Below the pieces are notes generated by a model, which saw nothing but the letters and a program-made list of their open reading frames with translations, did not search any database and was not told where the DNA came from. This document shows positions 6,649-14,261 of a DNA stretch of 16,999 nucleotides, one piece after another. The stretch comes from CBDUBS01 sp965365445 (GTDB lineage: Bacteria > Bacteroidota > Rhodothermia > Rhodothermales > DASSAV01), in contig CBDUBS010000069.1 of NCBI GenBank assembly GCA_965365445.1, positions 1-16,999 of the forward strand, in the 5' to 3' direction. The position numbers and the translations under genes were made by a program. Position 1 is the stretch's first letter. Each line of letters opens with the position of its first letter.

Positions 6649-8606
6649 CAAGGCGAAGCAAGGCCCTTTTCGGGCTGATAATCCTGTTTTCTCTTGCCAG
6701 AACCGGTGAGGCGCAACCGTCAGGAACTCCGCTCGTGCTGACGAAGGAGCACCTGTCGGCGTACGGCATCGTCCGTATAAGCGACCTGTTTCTCCTACTG
6801 GACGATTGGTACGGGTACTCCGTCGACAATTTCACATGGGACGTTTCCGCGAATGGACTCGCCCCTGTCGGCGCTTCATCCTGGAAGTTGCTCGTGGATG
6901 ACCATCCGGTGGATATTGAAAGTCTCGCGGGCGCAGATCTCAACACGCTCCCGCTGTCGCCGGTGCAGATCGACCGCATCGAAGTACATAGTCTGCCGAC
7001 GGTAGAAGCCGGAGTCTGGGCGCAGGCCGGGCTGATCCACATTCATACACGCGAAACCAGCGATCCACTGGCAATTACAGGGGCCGTTTCCGCCGGGAAT
7101 GAAACCGGCGATCCCGGACCATTTTCGTTTACGCCGAACGCCTCGCCAAACATCGACCGCATCGGCCCCTCTACCGGCGCGGTTCTTTCGAGTGGAGGAA
7201 GAACGTGGGACCTCCTGGTGGGGGTAAAAAGCGATGAACACCACGCGACGGATAGCCGGCAGATCGGGCGCGTGTACGATTACTACACGGGCGAGCGACG
7301 CCCTCGTATTCTGCTGTTCTCTCCAGGCCTTATCATTCGAAGCCGGACAGATCGAAGCCGGGCCGCGCTTTTCGTCGGGCACAGCCGCATCCTTGACCTT
7401 CCTTACCTCGACATCGTCGGCGGGGAGGTTCCCCTACGGCGGCTTTTCTCCTATGCCGGTATGAGCGGTGAAACACGACGCCGGTATTTTTCAGGTCGGT
7501 TTGCGCTCGGCATGACGGATACCCGGTTGAGCGAGCGGCCCAACGGCAAGGGCATCTGGATGAACTGGGGCAGGCAGCACGTCAACGGCAACCTGGAAGC
7601 AGGCCTTTCCGTCGGTAAGACAAACATCGCGGTGGGTGCAAAAATAGACCATTTTTATACCCTCACCACGCAATCCCTCATCCGACGAGCGCTGATCCTT
7701 TCTGAAGTTTACACGAACGCCACCTTTACCGGCAGCGGCAATCGGAGCGGCCGGATTGCTTTTCATGCCACCCACACCGCGGGACGCATCGGCGTGAAGG
7801 GGCTGGCTTCCATCTCATTCGCCCCGGCCCCCGGACAGTCCGGCAATCTGACGTTCTCCTATGGCCGTCGATTGCCGGAAGAAGGAAACGACCTTTACTA
7901 CTGGATGCTGCAAGGGTACCGTTTACCGGAGGCGCTGGATGAAGCGGTCACGCAGCCCCCCTTCCTGACCGTATCGGACGCCGCCACGGCCGATGGACAA
8001 TGGACGGTAGCCCTCGGAAACGGGACCGGCTTGATTCTAAGCGGTCTGTACCGGCATTTCCGCCGCCAGAATATAGCAAGCCATACGTATACCTACCGCA
8101 CCGATCCGGCGCGCCCCGGTATCGAATTTTTCGACGCCGTTACGGTCGTCACCCCGAATATGGGAGGCGCGGTATATGGGGGCTCCGCTGAAGTGCGCGT
8201 CGGCGAACAGGCCGGTTTCTCGCATCGCGTCCGGTATGCCTACACACGCTCCCACACTACGGACGTCCCGTTCTGGCAGGCATGGGCTCTCCTCCCCTGG
8301 CATCGTCTCACCTATCACATCGCCTTTCAGCCATTGGACCGGCTGGGTATGCATGCCCGGTTCCGCTGGCAATCGGCGTCGGAGTGGCCCGGCTACCGCG
8401 ACGTGGAAACACTATCGAACGGACGATTTCTCGCTCGCATTGCTCCGACTCCCCGGCTGGATGTCTATTTTACGAAGCGATTTTTTCGAGAGCATATCCA
8501 GACGTCTCTTTCCTTTCTGAACCTGCTCAACCGGAATATGCGCACGCATCCGGCCGGCGCCGTTGACCGCCTTACCTTCTTCGTTTACCTGAACGTCCAT
8601 ATATGA
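6645..8606 (+). CDS. TonB-dependent receptor-like outer-membrane protein (plug plus barrel), probable AUA start
   Basis: The product looks like a TonB-dependent receptor. A short plug-like domain (about residues 30-130: VRISDLFLLL, WKLLVDDHPVD, LNTLPLSPVQIDRIEV, then GLIHIHTRE) is followed by a long barrel of alternating strands to the C-terminus (QTSLSFLNLLNRN, FFVYLNVHI). At 653 residues it is short for the family but long enough for plug and barrel; no carboxypeptidase-like extension is seen. The first standard start codon is GTG 6735, but this would remove the signal peptide. Reading from ATA 6645 gives ARRSKALFGLIILFSLARTG then EAQ, a textbook signal peptide, behind an ideal AGGAGG. The ATA overlaps the previous gene's stop (ATAG). 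The TonB gene at 10039-10848 could energise it. The ligand is unknown; the neighbours suggest a glycan-linked role. The plug is weak enough that a TonB-independent barrel remains possible. Confidence 0.7.
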   Translation: MARRSKALFGLIILFSLARTGEAQPSGTPLVLTKEHLSAYGIVRISDLFLLLDDWYGYSVDNFTWDVSANGLAPVGASSWKLLVDDHPVDIESLAGADLNTLPLSPVQIDRIEVHSLPTVEAGVWAQAGLIHIHTRETSDPLAITGAVSAGNETGDPGPFSFTPNASPNIDRIGPSTGAVLSSGGRTWDLLVGVKSDEHHATDSRQIGRVYDYYTGERRPRILLFSPGLIIRSRTDRSRAALFVGHSRILDLPYLDIVGGEVPLRRLFSYAGMSGETRRRYFSGRFALGMTDTRLSERPNGKGIWMNWGRQHVNGNLEAGLSVGKTNIAVGAKIDHFYTLTTQSLIRRALILSEVYTNATFTGSGNRSGRIAFHATHTAGRIGVKGLASISFAPAPGQSGNLTFSYGRRLPEEGNDLYYWMLQGYRLPEALDEAVTQPPFLTVSDAATADGQWTVALGNGTGLILSGLYRHFRRQNIASHTYTYRTDPARPGIEFFDAVTVVTPNMGGAVYGGSAEVRVGEQAGFSHRVRYAYTRSHTTDVPFWQAWALLPWHRLTYHIAFQPLDRLGMHARFRWQSASEWPGYRDVETLSNGRFLARIAPTPRLDVYFTKRFFREHIQTSLSFLNLLNRNMRTHPAGAVDRLTFFVYLNVHI

Positions 8607-8630
8607 AGCCATTCGATCCGGCGCACCCTC

Positions 8631-9575
8631 ATGCCTGAATCGCCCACGCCGCTCGACCGTTACCGCCCGCTGGTAGATGACTGGCCCGCGTTCATCGATG
8701 CGCTTTCCCGGCCCCTTCCGGTTTGCGTGTGGACAAACACACTCCGCACCGATCGGGAAACCGTATACGACTGGTTGCATCGGGAAGGACTTTCGCCTCG
8801 GACGCTTTCCTGGAATTCGTCTGCCTTTCGCCTGGGTTCCGATTCGCGACCGGGGAACAGGTTGCCCTACCAGGCCGGGTTGTATCACGTACAGGAAGAG
8901 GCGGCCATGTTGCCCGCCGTGCTTCTGGAACCGCGTCCTGAAGAGCGAATTCTGGATTTGTGCGCCGCTCCCGGCAACAAAACCGCTCAAATCGCCGTCT
9001 CGATGCATAACCGCGGCTCGTTGATCGCCAACGACCGAAGCGAAGGACGGTTGCATATCCTTCGGACCACGCTGGCGCGTCTGGGTATCGTAAACACATC
9101 GACCACCGTATTCGATGCCGTAAAATACCCCGGCAATGAGTTGTTCGACTGCATCCTGCTAGATGGTCCGTGCTCCTGTGAAGGAACCTCCCGGAAGCAT
9201 CCCGCCGTACTGCGTACCTCCACCCCCCAACGGGCCTGCCACATGGGAAACCGGCTCGCGCTCATGCTGCGACGGGCCGTGCAGTTATGCCGCCCCGGCG
9301 GGCGGATCGCCTACTCGACCTGCACGTATGCCCCCGAGGAAAACGAGGCCGTTATCGACGAAATGCTGAACCGTTACGGCGACAGATTATCCGTAGTTCA
9401 AACATCCCTGGAGGGGTTCACGGCCTCTCCGGGAATTACCGAATGGCAGGGTAGCCGTTATGATTCTCAGGTTCGAAACACGCTACGAATCTGGCCGCAT
9501 CAGAATGACACCGGCGGCTTTTACGTCGCCTTACTGCAAAAATCCACCAATCCAGAGCACTGGGATCGCTCCTGA
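8631..9575 (+). CDS. RsmB/NOP (NSUN) family RNA 5-methylcytosine methyltransferase, catalytic part, RsmF-like
   Basis: This is an S-adenosylmethionine-dependent RNA m5C methyltransferase, most likely acting on 16S rRNA. Residues 10-85 form the small N-terminal lead domain (VCVWTNTLRT, then FRLGSDSR). The Rossmann core has motif I DLCAAPGNKTAQ (109-120) for SAM binding, motif IV LLDGPCSCEGT (176-186) with Cys181 that helps release the product, and motif VI YSTCTYAPEENE (228-239) with the nucleophile Cys231. GGFYVALLQK (295-304) ends the core. The usual motif IV is DAPCSGEG; here it is DGPCSCEG. There is no NusB-like N-terminal domain, so it is not RsmB. At 314 residues it also lacks the C-terminal RNA-binding part of RsmF (about 450-480 aa), which appears to be encoded by the next gene. 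The start ATG is 24 bp after the TonB-receptor-like gene, with no Shine-Dalgarno sequence. The methylation site is unknown. Confidence 0.9.
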   Translation: MPESPTPLDRYRPLVDDWPAFIDALSRPLPVCVWTNTLRTDRETVYDWLHREGLSPRTLSWNSSAFRLGSDSRPGNRLPYQAGLYHVQEEAAMLPAVLLEPRPEERILDLCAAPGNKTAQIAVSMHNRGSLIANDRSEGRLHILRTTLARLGIVNTSTTVFDAVKYPGNELFDCILLDGPCSCEGTSRKHPAVLRTSTPQRACHMGNRLALMLRRAVQLCRPGGRIAYSTCTYAPEENEAVIDEMLNRYGDRLSVVQTSLEGFTASPGITEWQGSRYDSQVRNTLRIWPHQNDTGGFYVALLQKSTNPEHWDRS

Positions 9576-9576
9576 G

Positions 9577-10035
9577 ATGCACACCATTGATATTGCCGCG
9601 TGGCTTCTCATGCTGGAGGACCGTTTCGGGTTTCCCCCGGATATTTTTGCTCCTTACCGAGTGGAGCAGCCGAATCCCAAATACCTCACGCTGGTCGCCC
9701 GGGATCATACCCCGCCCTTCGACCCAAAGCCGTCCAGTACCGGGATACCGTTTCTGCGCATTAATCTGCCGTATCCCAAGCCGACGACGGCAGCGGCCAT
9801 GATGCTCGGGCCCCATGCCACTCGAAACGTGGTCGAACTCGACCGGACACAGGCGGATGTGTTTCTGTCGCGCCGTAATGCGGTGCTCACGGAGCAACAG
9901 ACCATTTGTTGTACAGGCATTGGCTATGTTATTGTACGGCACGCGGGAATCAGCCTGGGCCTGGGACTATACCGGCCCGAACCGGACGGCGGCGTGCTGG
10001 AGAGCCTCTACCCCAAAGCACACGCTCTGCACTAA
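9577..10035 (+). CDS. PUA-like RNA-binding protein, probable detached C-terminal part of the RsmF-type methyltransferase
   Basis: The 152-residue product has the look of the C-terminal part of RsmF-type methyltransferases. An N-terminal segment LEDRFGFPPDIFAPYR (13-28) resembles the pre-PUA region. The last third, GIGYVIVRHAGISLGLGLYR followed by LESLYPKAHAL (141-151), resembles the PUA-like end of such enzymes. Together with the 314-residue upstream enzyme it makes about 466 residues, the size of a whole RsmF. The genes meet as TGAGATG: the stop at 9573-9575 and this ATG are one base apart, so translation is coupled. The same frame is open further upstream (ATG at 9460), but that stretch lies over the catalytic domain of the methyltransferase and looks non-coding. 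The stop is three bases from the end of the convergent TonB gene. The family call is from pattern memory, so moderate. Confidence 0.66.
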   Translation: MHTIDIAAWLLMLEDRFGFPPDIFAPYRVEQPNPKYLTLVARDHTPPFDPKPSSTGIPFLRINLPYPKPTTAAAMMLGPHATRNVVELDRTQADVFLSRRNAVLTEQQTICCTGIGYVIVRHAGISLGLGLYRPEPDGGVLESLYPKAHALH

Positions 10036-10038
10036 CGA

Positions 10039-10848
10039 TTATTCCAGACGGAATCGAAATGTCACGATGCCGTTTTGCTCGGACTGCGGGGCATTGGGGG
10101 GCAGCGAATTAAACCTCCACTGCCGCAGCGCCCGTAGTACGGCCTGATCGAGGCCCGGGCTCCCTTTCATTAGCGGCACCATGTTAATCACGCGCCCGTC
10201 CGGTGCAACGAAAATGCGCACCCGCACCGTGGCGTTTACCCGCTCGGCGTACTGCGGCAGCGGCCCTGAAACAAGGCCCCGGTTCAAACCTTCTATGGAA
10301 AACGGAGCGCCGCGCCGACTGCCTGCCGAGGCTCCTGCTCCTTCCGATTTCTCGCCGGCGCCCGCGCCGGTGGTTCCGGCCCCGGCGCTGCTTCCAGGAC
10401 CATCCACTGCGGCTCCCCCACCGGCTCCTTCGGTACGGCTCTCCTCCGGATTACGTTCCGTTTTCCTGGGTTCCGGCGCTTCCGGCTTTTCTTCCGGCGC
10501 AACACGATCGGCCCGCGGCGACTGCACTTTTTCCGTATCGACTACTTTTTTTGACTGCTTGGGCACATTTACCGGCTTGGTCGCCCGGGGCGGCGTCACC
10601 TTGCGCTGCGGGCGCGGTTCAGCCTTTCGGACGACTCGTTTTCTGGGGGCGGCGACTTTGCCGCCGGCCGGCGTTATCGGCGCCACCCGCGCGACGGGTG
10701 TACCCAGCGTCATCGAACCAAATTCTATCTCCACGAAATCCGGCCGGGGCGCTTCACCGGCCGCCATCGTCAGGAAACCGAACAACAATACGACAAGGAC
10801 GTGAATCCCGATGCTGACCGCCAGCCCGACAAGATCATTGTTGTTCAT
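10039..10848 (-). CDS. tonB: Energy transducer TonB
   Basis: TonB links the proton-driven ExbB/ExbD motor of the inner membrane to outer-membrane receptors. The 269 residues show the normal order: a short cytoplasmic start, one membrane helix (about 7-28, LAVSIGIHVLVVLLFGFLTM), a periplasmic linker rich in Pro, Lys, Arg and Glu (about 60-140), a low-complexity Gly/Ala/Ser stretch (140-180), and a C-terminal TonB domain (about 190-269). The domain contains VRVRIFVAPDGRVIN (208-222), LDQAVLRALRQWRF (233-246) and a final strand GIVTFRFRLE. The ATG is preceded by GGAG at six bases, one of the better ribosome sites here. No exbB or exbD gene is in the window, so it must use a motor encoded elsewhere. 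It could serve the TonB-receptor-like protein at 6645-8606, with which it converges. A 62 bp gap separates it from mtnA, so it may be the last gene of that run or have its own promoter. Confidence 0.93.
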   Translation of the reverse strand: MNNNDLVGLAVSIGIHVLVVLLFGFLTMAAGEAPRPDFVEIEFGSMTLGTPVARVAPITPAGGKVAAPRKRVVRKAEPRPQRKVTPPRATKPVNVPKQSKKVVDTEKVQSPRADRVAPEEKPEAPEPRKTERNPEESRTEGAGGGAAVDGPGSSAGAGTTGAGAGEKSEGAGASAGSRRGAPFSIEGLNRGLVSGPLPQYAERVNATVRVRIFVAPDGRVINMVPLMKGSPGLDQAVLRALRQWRFNSLPPNAPQSEQNGIVTFRFRLE

Positions 10849-10910
10849 GTCATTCTCCGGTTATACTGAAGCCTGTGCACCGATCCGTTGCCAAGATATG
10901 GAATACCTTT

Positions 10911-11963
10911 TCACGAAATGGAGCGAATTGTGTGCCGGTCATGCAGCTCGCGCAAACGCGTTTCGTAAGGGGGGTAAACGATGCCACGCTCCGTCACGAT
11001 AGCCGTAATGAGCGCAGCCGGAGTTACGTCGAATGCCGGATTGTAAACGGATATCCCCTCCGGGGCCGTTTGCCGACCGAATCCGTGGGTAACTTCCTTC
11101 GCCTCCCGCAGCTCGATACGAATGTGTTCTCCCGAGGGAGTCCCGAAGTCCAGCGTAGACCACGGAGCGAACACGTAGAACGGCAAATCATGGGCGCGAG
11201 CGAGTACGGCAAGCCCGTACGTACCGATTTTGTTTGCCGTATCGCCGTTGGCCGCGATGCGATCGGCCCCGACGATTACGGCATCTACTTTCCGCTCGTG
11301 CATGACGTATCCGGCCATGGAGTCGGTGATGAGTGTAGCCGGCACGCCCAGACGGTTCAACTCCCAGGCTGTTATCCGACTGCCCTGCAATAACGGCCGT
11401 GTTTCGTCTACGAACGCCTTAAGTTCATAACCACGTTCCCTTCCCAGGATGAGGGGCGCCAGGGCCGTACCGTAACCGGAAGTCGCCACACCGCCCGTAT
11501 GGCAATGCGTGAGAACCGTCATTCCGTTTTTCAGCAGAGATAGTCCATACGCGCCAAGCGCCAGTCCGGCCTCCCGATCCTCTTGCTCAATGGCTCGGGC
11601 CTCGTCCAGCAGCAGAACCTTTAACGATTCTTGCCCTCTGTCCGGCGCGCTCCGGATCACTTGCCGCATCCGTTGAAGCGCCCAGAACAGATTAACGGCG
11701 GTAGGCCGAGTCGATGCCAGTATGTCGGCGGCCGCCGAGGCCGCTTCCGCCGGCGTCGATGTAGGAGTGCGCAGGGCGAGGACGACACCGTAAGCGGCTG
11801 CAATGCCGATGGCCGGCGCTCCGCGCACCCGTAAGTTACGAATGGCTTCAGCGAGCGTATCCACGTCCTCGACACGCAGCCAGACTTCCTCGCCGGGCAA
11901 ACGTGTTTGATCGAGCAAGTCGATTCGAAAATCTTTTTCGTTCCAGTATAACGGAGGAATCAT
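10911..11963 (-). CDS. mtnA: S-methyl-5-thioribose-1-phosphate isomerase (methionine salvage)
   Basis: MtnA converts methylthioribose-1-phosphate to methylthioribulose-1-phosphate in the methionine salvage pathway, in the cytoplasm. From the ATG at 11963 the product is 350 residues, the family length, and begins with the typical PPLYWNEKDFRIDLLDQTRL. Family motifs are RGAPAIGIAAAYG (48-59), LTHCHTGGVATSGYGTAL (151-168) with the catalytic Cys154, ETRPLLQG (187-194), and GADRIAANGDTANKIGTYGL (232-251) with Asp234. The frame is open 21 codons further upstream, but that part overlaps the glycosyltransferase gene and has no family match. The chosen ATG is four bases after the glycosyltransferase stop. 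No other methionine-salvage gene is seen. The related ribose-1,5-bisphosphate and eIF2B-like proteins are less likely given the full set of MtnA motifs. Confidence 0.93.
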   Translation of the reverse strand: MIPPLYWNEKDFRIDLLDQTRLPGEEVWLRVEDVDTLAEAIRNLRVRGAPAIGIAAAYGVVLALRTPTSTPAEAASAAADILASTRPTAVNLFWALQRMRQVIRSAPDRGQESLKVLLLDEARAIEQEDREAGLALGAYGLSLLKNGMTVLTHCHTGGVATSGYGTALAPLILGRERGYELKAFVDETRPLLQGSRITAWELNRLGVPATLITDSMAGYVMHERKVDAVIVGADRIAANGDTANKIGTYGLAVLARAHDLPFYVFAPWSTLDFGTPSGEHIRIELREAKEVTHGFGRQTAPEGISVYNPAFDVTPAALITAIVTERGIVYPPYETRLRELHDRHTIRSIS

Positions 11964-11967
11964 AGAA

Positions 11968-12987
11968 TCATTCAGGTAAATTCGCGGCCTGCGCCTCTGG
12001 ATCGGCGGGCTCCGACTGCCATACATCCTGCACGAGGTACCGGGGCCTTCCTTTCACTTCTTCGTAAACACGATCCAGATACAACCCTACGACGCCAAGG
12101 AAAAGCACCTGCACGCCCCCGAAGAAAAACAGAATGACGGCCATCGATGCCCAGCCCGTAACCGCCGTATGGAAAACATATTTCACGGCCAGAACCCAGA
12201 ACAGGCCGGCCACGGATACGAGCGTCGAGAACAGGCCCAGCGCAATAGCCAGCCGGAGCGGTTTATCGGAGAACGAAGTGAAGCTGTCAAATGCCAGGCG
12301 AAGCATTTTACGAAGCGAATACTTTGTCCGTCCGGCCGCTCGCGGGCCCCTCTCGTACTCTATGCCGATCTGGTTGAAACCCAACCAGGAAATCAGACCC
12401 CGTATGAACGGTTGTTGCTCGCCGATCTGGCGGTAAGCGTCCAGAACCCGGCGCGAAACCAGCCGAAAATCGCCCGTATCGAGAGGAATATCCAGATCCG
12501 TCATCCATCGAAACACCCGATAGAACATTCGGGCCGTCGCCAGCTTGAACCACGATTCCCCCTCACGGTGCTTCCGAACGCCGTACACTACGTCGAATCC
12601 CTCCCTCCACTTCTCGATCATCCGGGCCGCAACGGGAAGGGGATCCTGCAAGTCGGCATCCAGGATAATGGCGGCGTCCTCCTCAACGAAATGCATCCCG
12701 GCGGTCACAGCGATCTGGTGGCCGAAGTTTCGGGAGAACCGCAGGATCACGTACCCGCTTCGTCCGGAGGTCATGGATCGGACGATTTGCGATGTGGCGT
12801 CCGTACTCCCGTCATCGATGAATATAACCTTGACGACCTCCGGGTGCGATCGACGGAAAGCATACAGGTGGTCCAGAAGGATAGGTAAAACAGCTTCCTC
12901 ATTATACAGAGGAATGACGAGGGCTACCGTATCCCTGGCGCCCTCGGTGTAGTGCTTTCGTTCCGCCAGAAGGTTTTGTATGGACAC
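11968..12987 (-). CDS. Glycosyltransferase family 2, polyprenyl-phosphate hexose transferase type (GtrB/DPM-like)
   Basis: This inner-membrane enzyme would move a sugar from a nucleotide donor to polyprenyl phosphate, making a lipid-linked donor for glycan or envelope decoration. From GTG 12987 it has 339 residues. The GT-A domain shows VALVIPLYNEE (21-31), FIDDGSTD (56-63), RFSRNFGHQIA (83-93), the metal-binding DADLQDP (110-116), TGDFRLVSRR (171-180) and QQPFIRGLISWLGF (191-204). Two membrane helices follow (about 245-268 and 278-304), the standard layout of GtrB-like enzymes. The open frame extends to 13128, but the extra 47 residues overlap the 3' end of the PorV-like gene and look unlike protein, so I use the GTG 34 bp after that gene's stop. 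No Shine-Dalgarno sequence is visible. It is followed four bases later by mtnA. Donor and final acceptor are unknown; the membrane protein at the right edge could be a lipid-sugar user, but this is only inferred. Confidence 0.88.
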   Translation of the reverse strand: MSIQNLLAERKHYTEGARDTVALVIPLYNEEAVLPILLDHLYAFRRSHPEVVKVIFIDDGSTDATSQIVRSMTSGRSGYVILRFSRNFGHQIAVTAGMHFVEEDAAIILDADLQDPLPVAARMIEKWREGFDVVYGVRKHREGESWFKLATARMFYRVFRWMTDLDIPLDTGDFRLVSRRVLDAYRQIGEQQPFIRGLISWLGFNQIGIEYERGPRAAGRTKYSLRKMLRLAFDSFTSFSDKPLRLAIALGLFSTLVSVAGLFWVLAVKYVFHTAVTGWASMAVILFFFGGVQVLFLGVVGLYLDRVYEEVKGRPRYLVQDVWQSEPADPEAQAANLPE

Positions 12988-13021
12988 TTCGTCGTGGGGT
13001 CTGCCGGCGATGGAACCCGGT

Positions 13022-14137
13022 TTACCGCTCCGCTCTCTTGAACCGGGGCTGATCCAGCCGCAACTGGAGCGATATGCGATGAGAGTACCCGAGATCAGAG
13101 GCCAGGCCCGCGAAGTCTCCGAACCCATAATCGACGGAGATCTGCTTCAGATGCAACCCCCCGCCGACAGCCGGTGTCAGGCTGAGACCCCCGGCGCCGT
13201 TTTCGTTCACCTGATTGATCCCTGCCCGCAACGCCACGACGCCCCTGTAACTAAACTCGGTTCCGAAACGAGGATGAAACGAGACATCTCCCGTGTTGAC
13301 GGCATACGAACGCTGCCCGTCGAATGCCAGGTCTACGTCCAGCCCGAAGGTGAGGTGATTGTCCTGCCCGACAGGTAATACGAGTCCGGAGCCCAGTCGG
13401 GCTACCGGAAGCACGTATTCCGCGCCCCCCTCGGGAATGGCGAATTCATTGTAGTTGACCTGCGCTTCAGCAAAAGCGGCTTCGTTGATGCTCCATGTTT
13501 GCAACATACGGGTAGCATCCTGCAGATTGATCCCTAACAGCAGAGGGCCGGTGCGGTACTGCATCCCTACATCGAGGCTGTACCCCCATGAGGAGGCAAA
13601 TTCTCCAATGGACCCACGTATCATCTTCCCGGAAACACCGACGGTCAGGTTTTGGCTGACGGCCCGGGCGTAACTGACAAAAAAAGCGTAGTGCGCATAG
13701 GAGAACCGGCTTATCCGGTCGCCGGCATTCGGCAAGGGTGTATTTCTATCCCTGTCCCACGCATTGAGTGTATTGGGAATGTCGTCCACACCCAGCCGTA
13801 TGATGGATAAGCCTACCGACGAGCGGCTGTTTATCGGAAAAGCGCCGCTCCCGTAGTCGTAGGACACCACCCCGGCGAATCGCTCGGCGTGCATGTAGGC
13901 AAACTCCGGGTAGTACATGCCGCCCAGACCGGCCGGATTCCAGTATCCTGCCGTAACGTCGTTGGCCAGCGCGACGTACGCTCCGCCCATCCCCAGGGGG
14001 CGCGCACCCACCCCTCCCGAAAGGAAATCGGAACCGTACTTAGCCGATCTCTGGGCCGAGGCGGCCGGGATTATCGCTAAAGTCAACAGCGCAAAGAATA
14101 CCGTCCCGCGCCATGAAGAAGAAAAGGTACCTGCCAA
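13022..14137 (-). CDS. PorV/PorQ-family outer-membrane beta-barrel protein
   Basis: The mature N-terminus carries the family signature: YGSDFLSGGVGARPLGMGG, then AYVALANDVTAGYWNPAGL, shared by PorV/PorQ proteins and FadL-like relatives of Bacteroidota. The remainder alternates barrel strands (SVGLSIIRLG, YAHYAFFVSYARAV, LTVGVSGKMIRG, GMQYRTGPLLLGINL, GGGLHLKQISVDYGFGDF) up to the C-terminal HRISLQLRLDQPRF. PorV and PorQ work with type IX secretion in some species, but many family members occur without it, and no other Por gene is in this window. Starts: the longest frame begins at GTG 14185. A TTG at 14137 with GAGG seven bases upstream gives a normal 29-residue signal peptide (VFFALLTLAIIPAASA, then Q), which I prefer. 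It lies 34 bp before the GT2 gene. Function beyond being an outer-membrane barrel is unknown. Confidence 0.85.
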   Translation of the reverse strand: MAGTFSSSWRGTVFFALLTLAIIPAASAQRSAKYGSDFLSGGVGARPLGMGGAYVALANDVTAGYWNPAGLGGMYYPEFAYMHAERFAGVVSYDYGSGAFPINSRSSVGLSIIRLGVDDIPNTLNAWDRDRNTPLPNAGDRISRFSYAHYAFFVSYARAVSQNLTVGVSGKMIRGSIGEFASSWGYSLDVGMQYRTGPLLLGINLQDATRMLQTWSINEAAFAEAQVNYNEFAIPEGGAEYVLPVARLGSGLVLPVGQDNHLTFGLDVDLAFDGQRSYAVNTGDVSFHPRFGTEFSYRGVVALRAGINQVNENGAGGLSLTPAVGGGLHLKQISVDYGFGDFAGLASDLGYSHRISLQLRLDQPRFKRAER

Positions 14138-14261
14138 ATGACCACCTCGGTTCCATAAATGGGAATCAGCAAACCGATCCGGCACGGACGAACGTGATGC
14201 ATCCGCCGGGATCGTACTAGTTGTAACTTTCGGCGTTCCCTGCCTTTCCGCTTACCCGGGA

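Noticed and set aside
9460..9576. Upstream extension of the PUA-like gene to ATG 9460
   Set aside because: These 39 codons overlap the conserved C-terminal core of the methyltransferase in another frame and do not look like protein. ATG 9577 gives normal coupling.
10036..10060. Short inverted repeat ATTCC/GGAAT near the converging stops
   Set aside because: Five pairs and no T-tract on either strand; too weak for a bidirectional terminator.
10181..10817. Two long plus-strand frames over the TonB gene (about 205 codons each)
   Set aside because: Proline, alanine and arginine-rich composition mirrors the repetitive GC-rich TonB linker on the other strand. There is no signal peptide or motif, and no upstream ribosome site.
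12169..12888. 239-codon plus-strand frame
   Set aside because: Antisense to the catalytic domain of the GT2 enzyme, which carries all expected motifs. No recognisable domain in the shadow frame.
12988..13128. N-terminal extension of the GT2 gene to 13128
   Set aside because: It overlaps the PorV-like C-terminal strand region and has random composition. GT2 homology starts shortly after the GTG at 12987.
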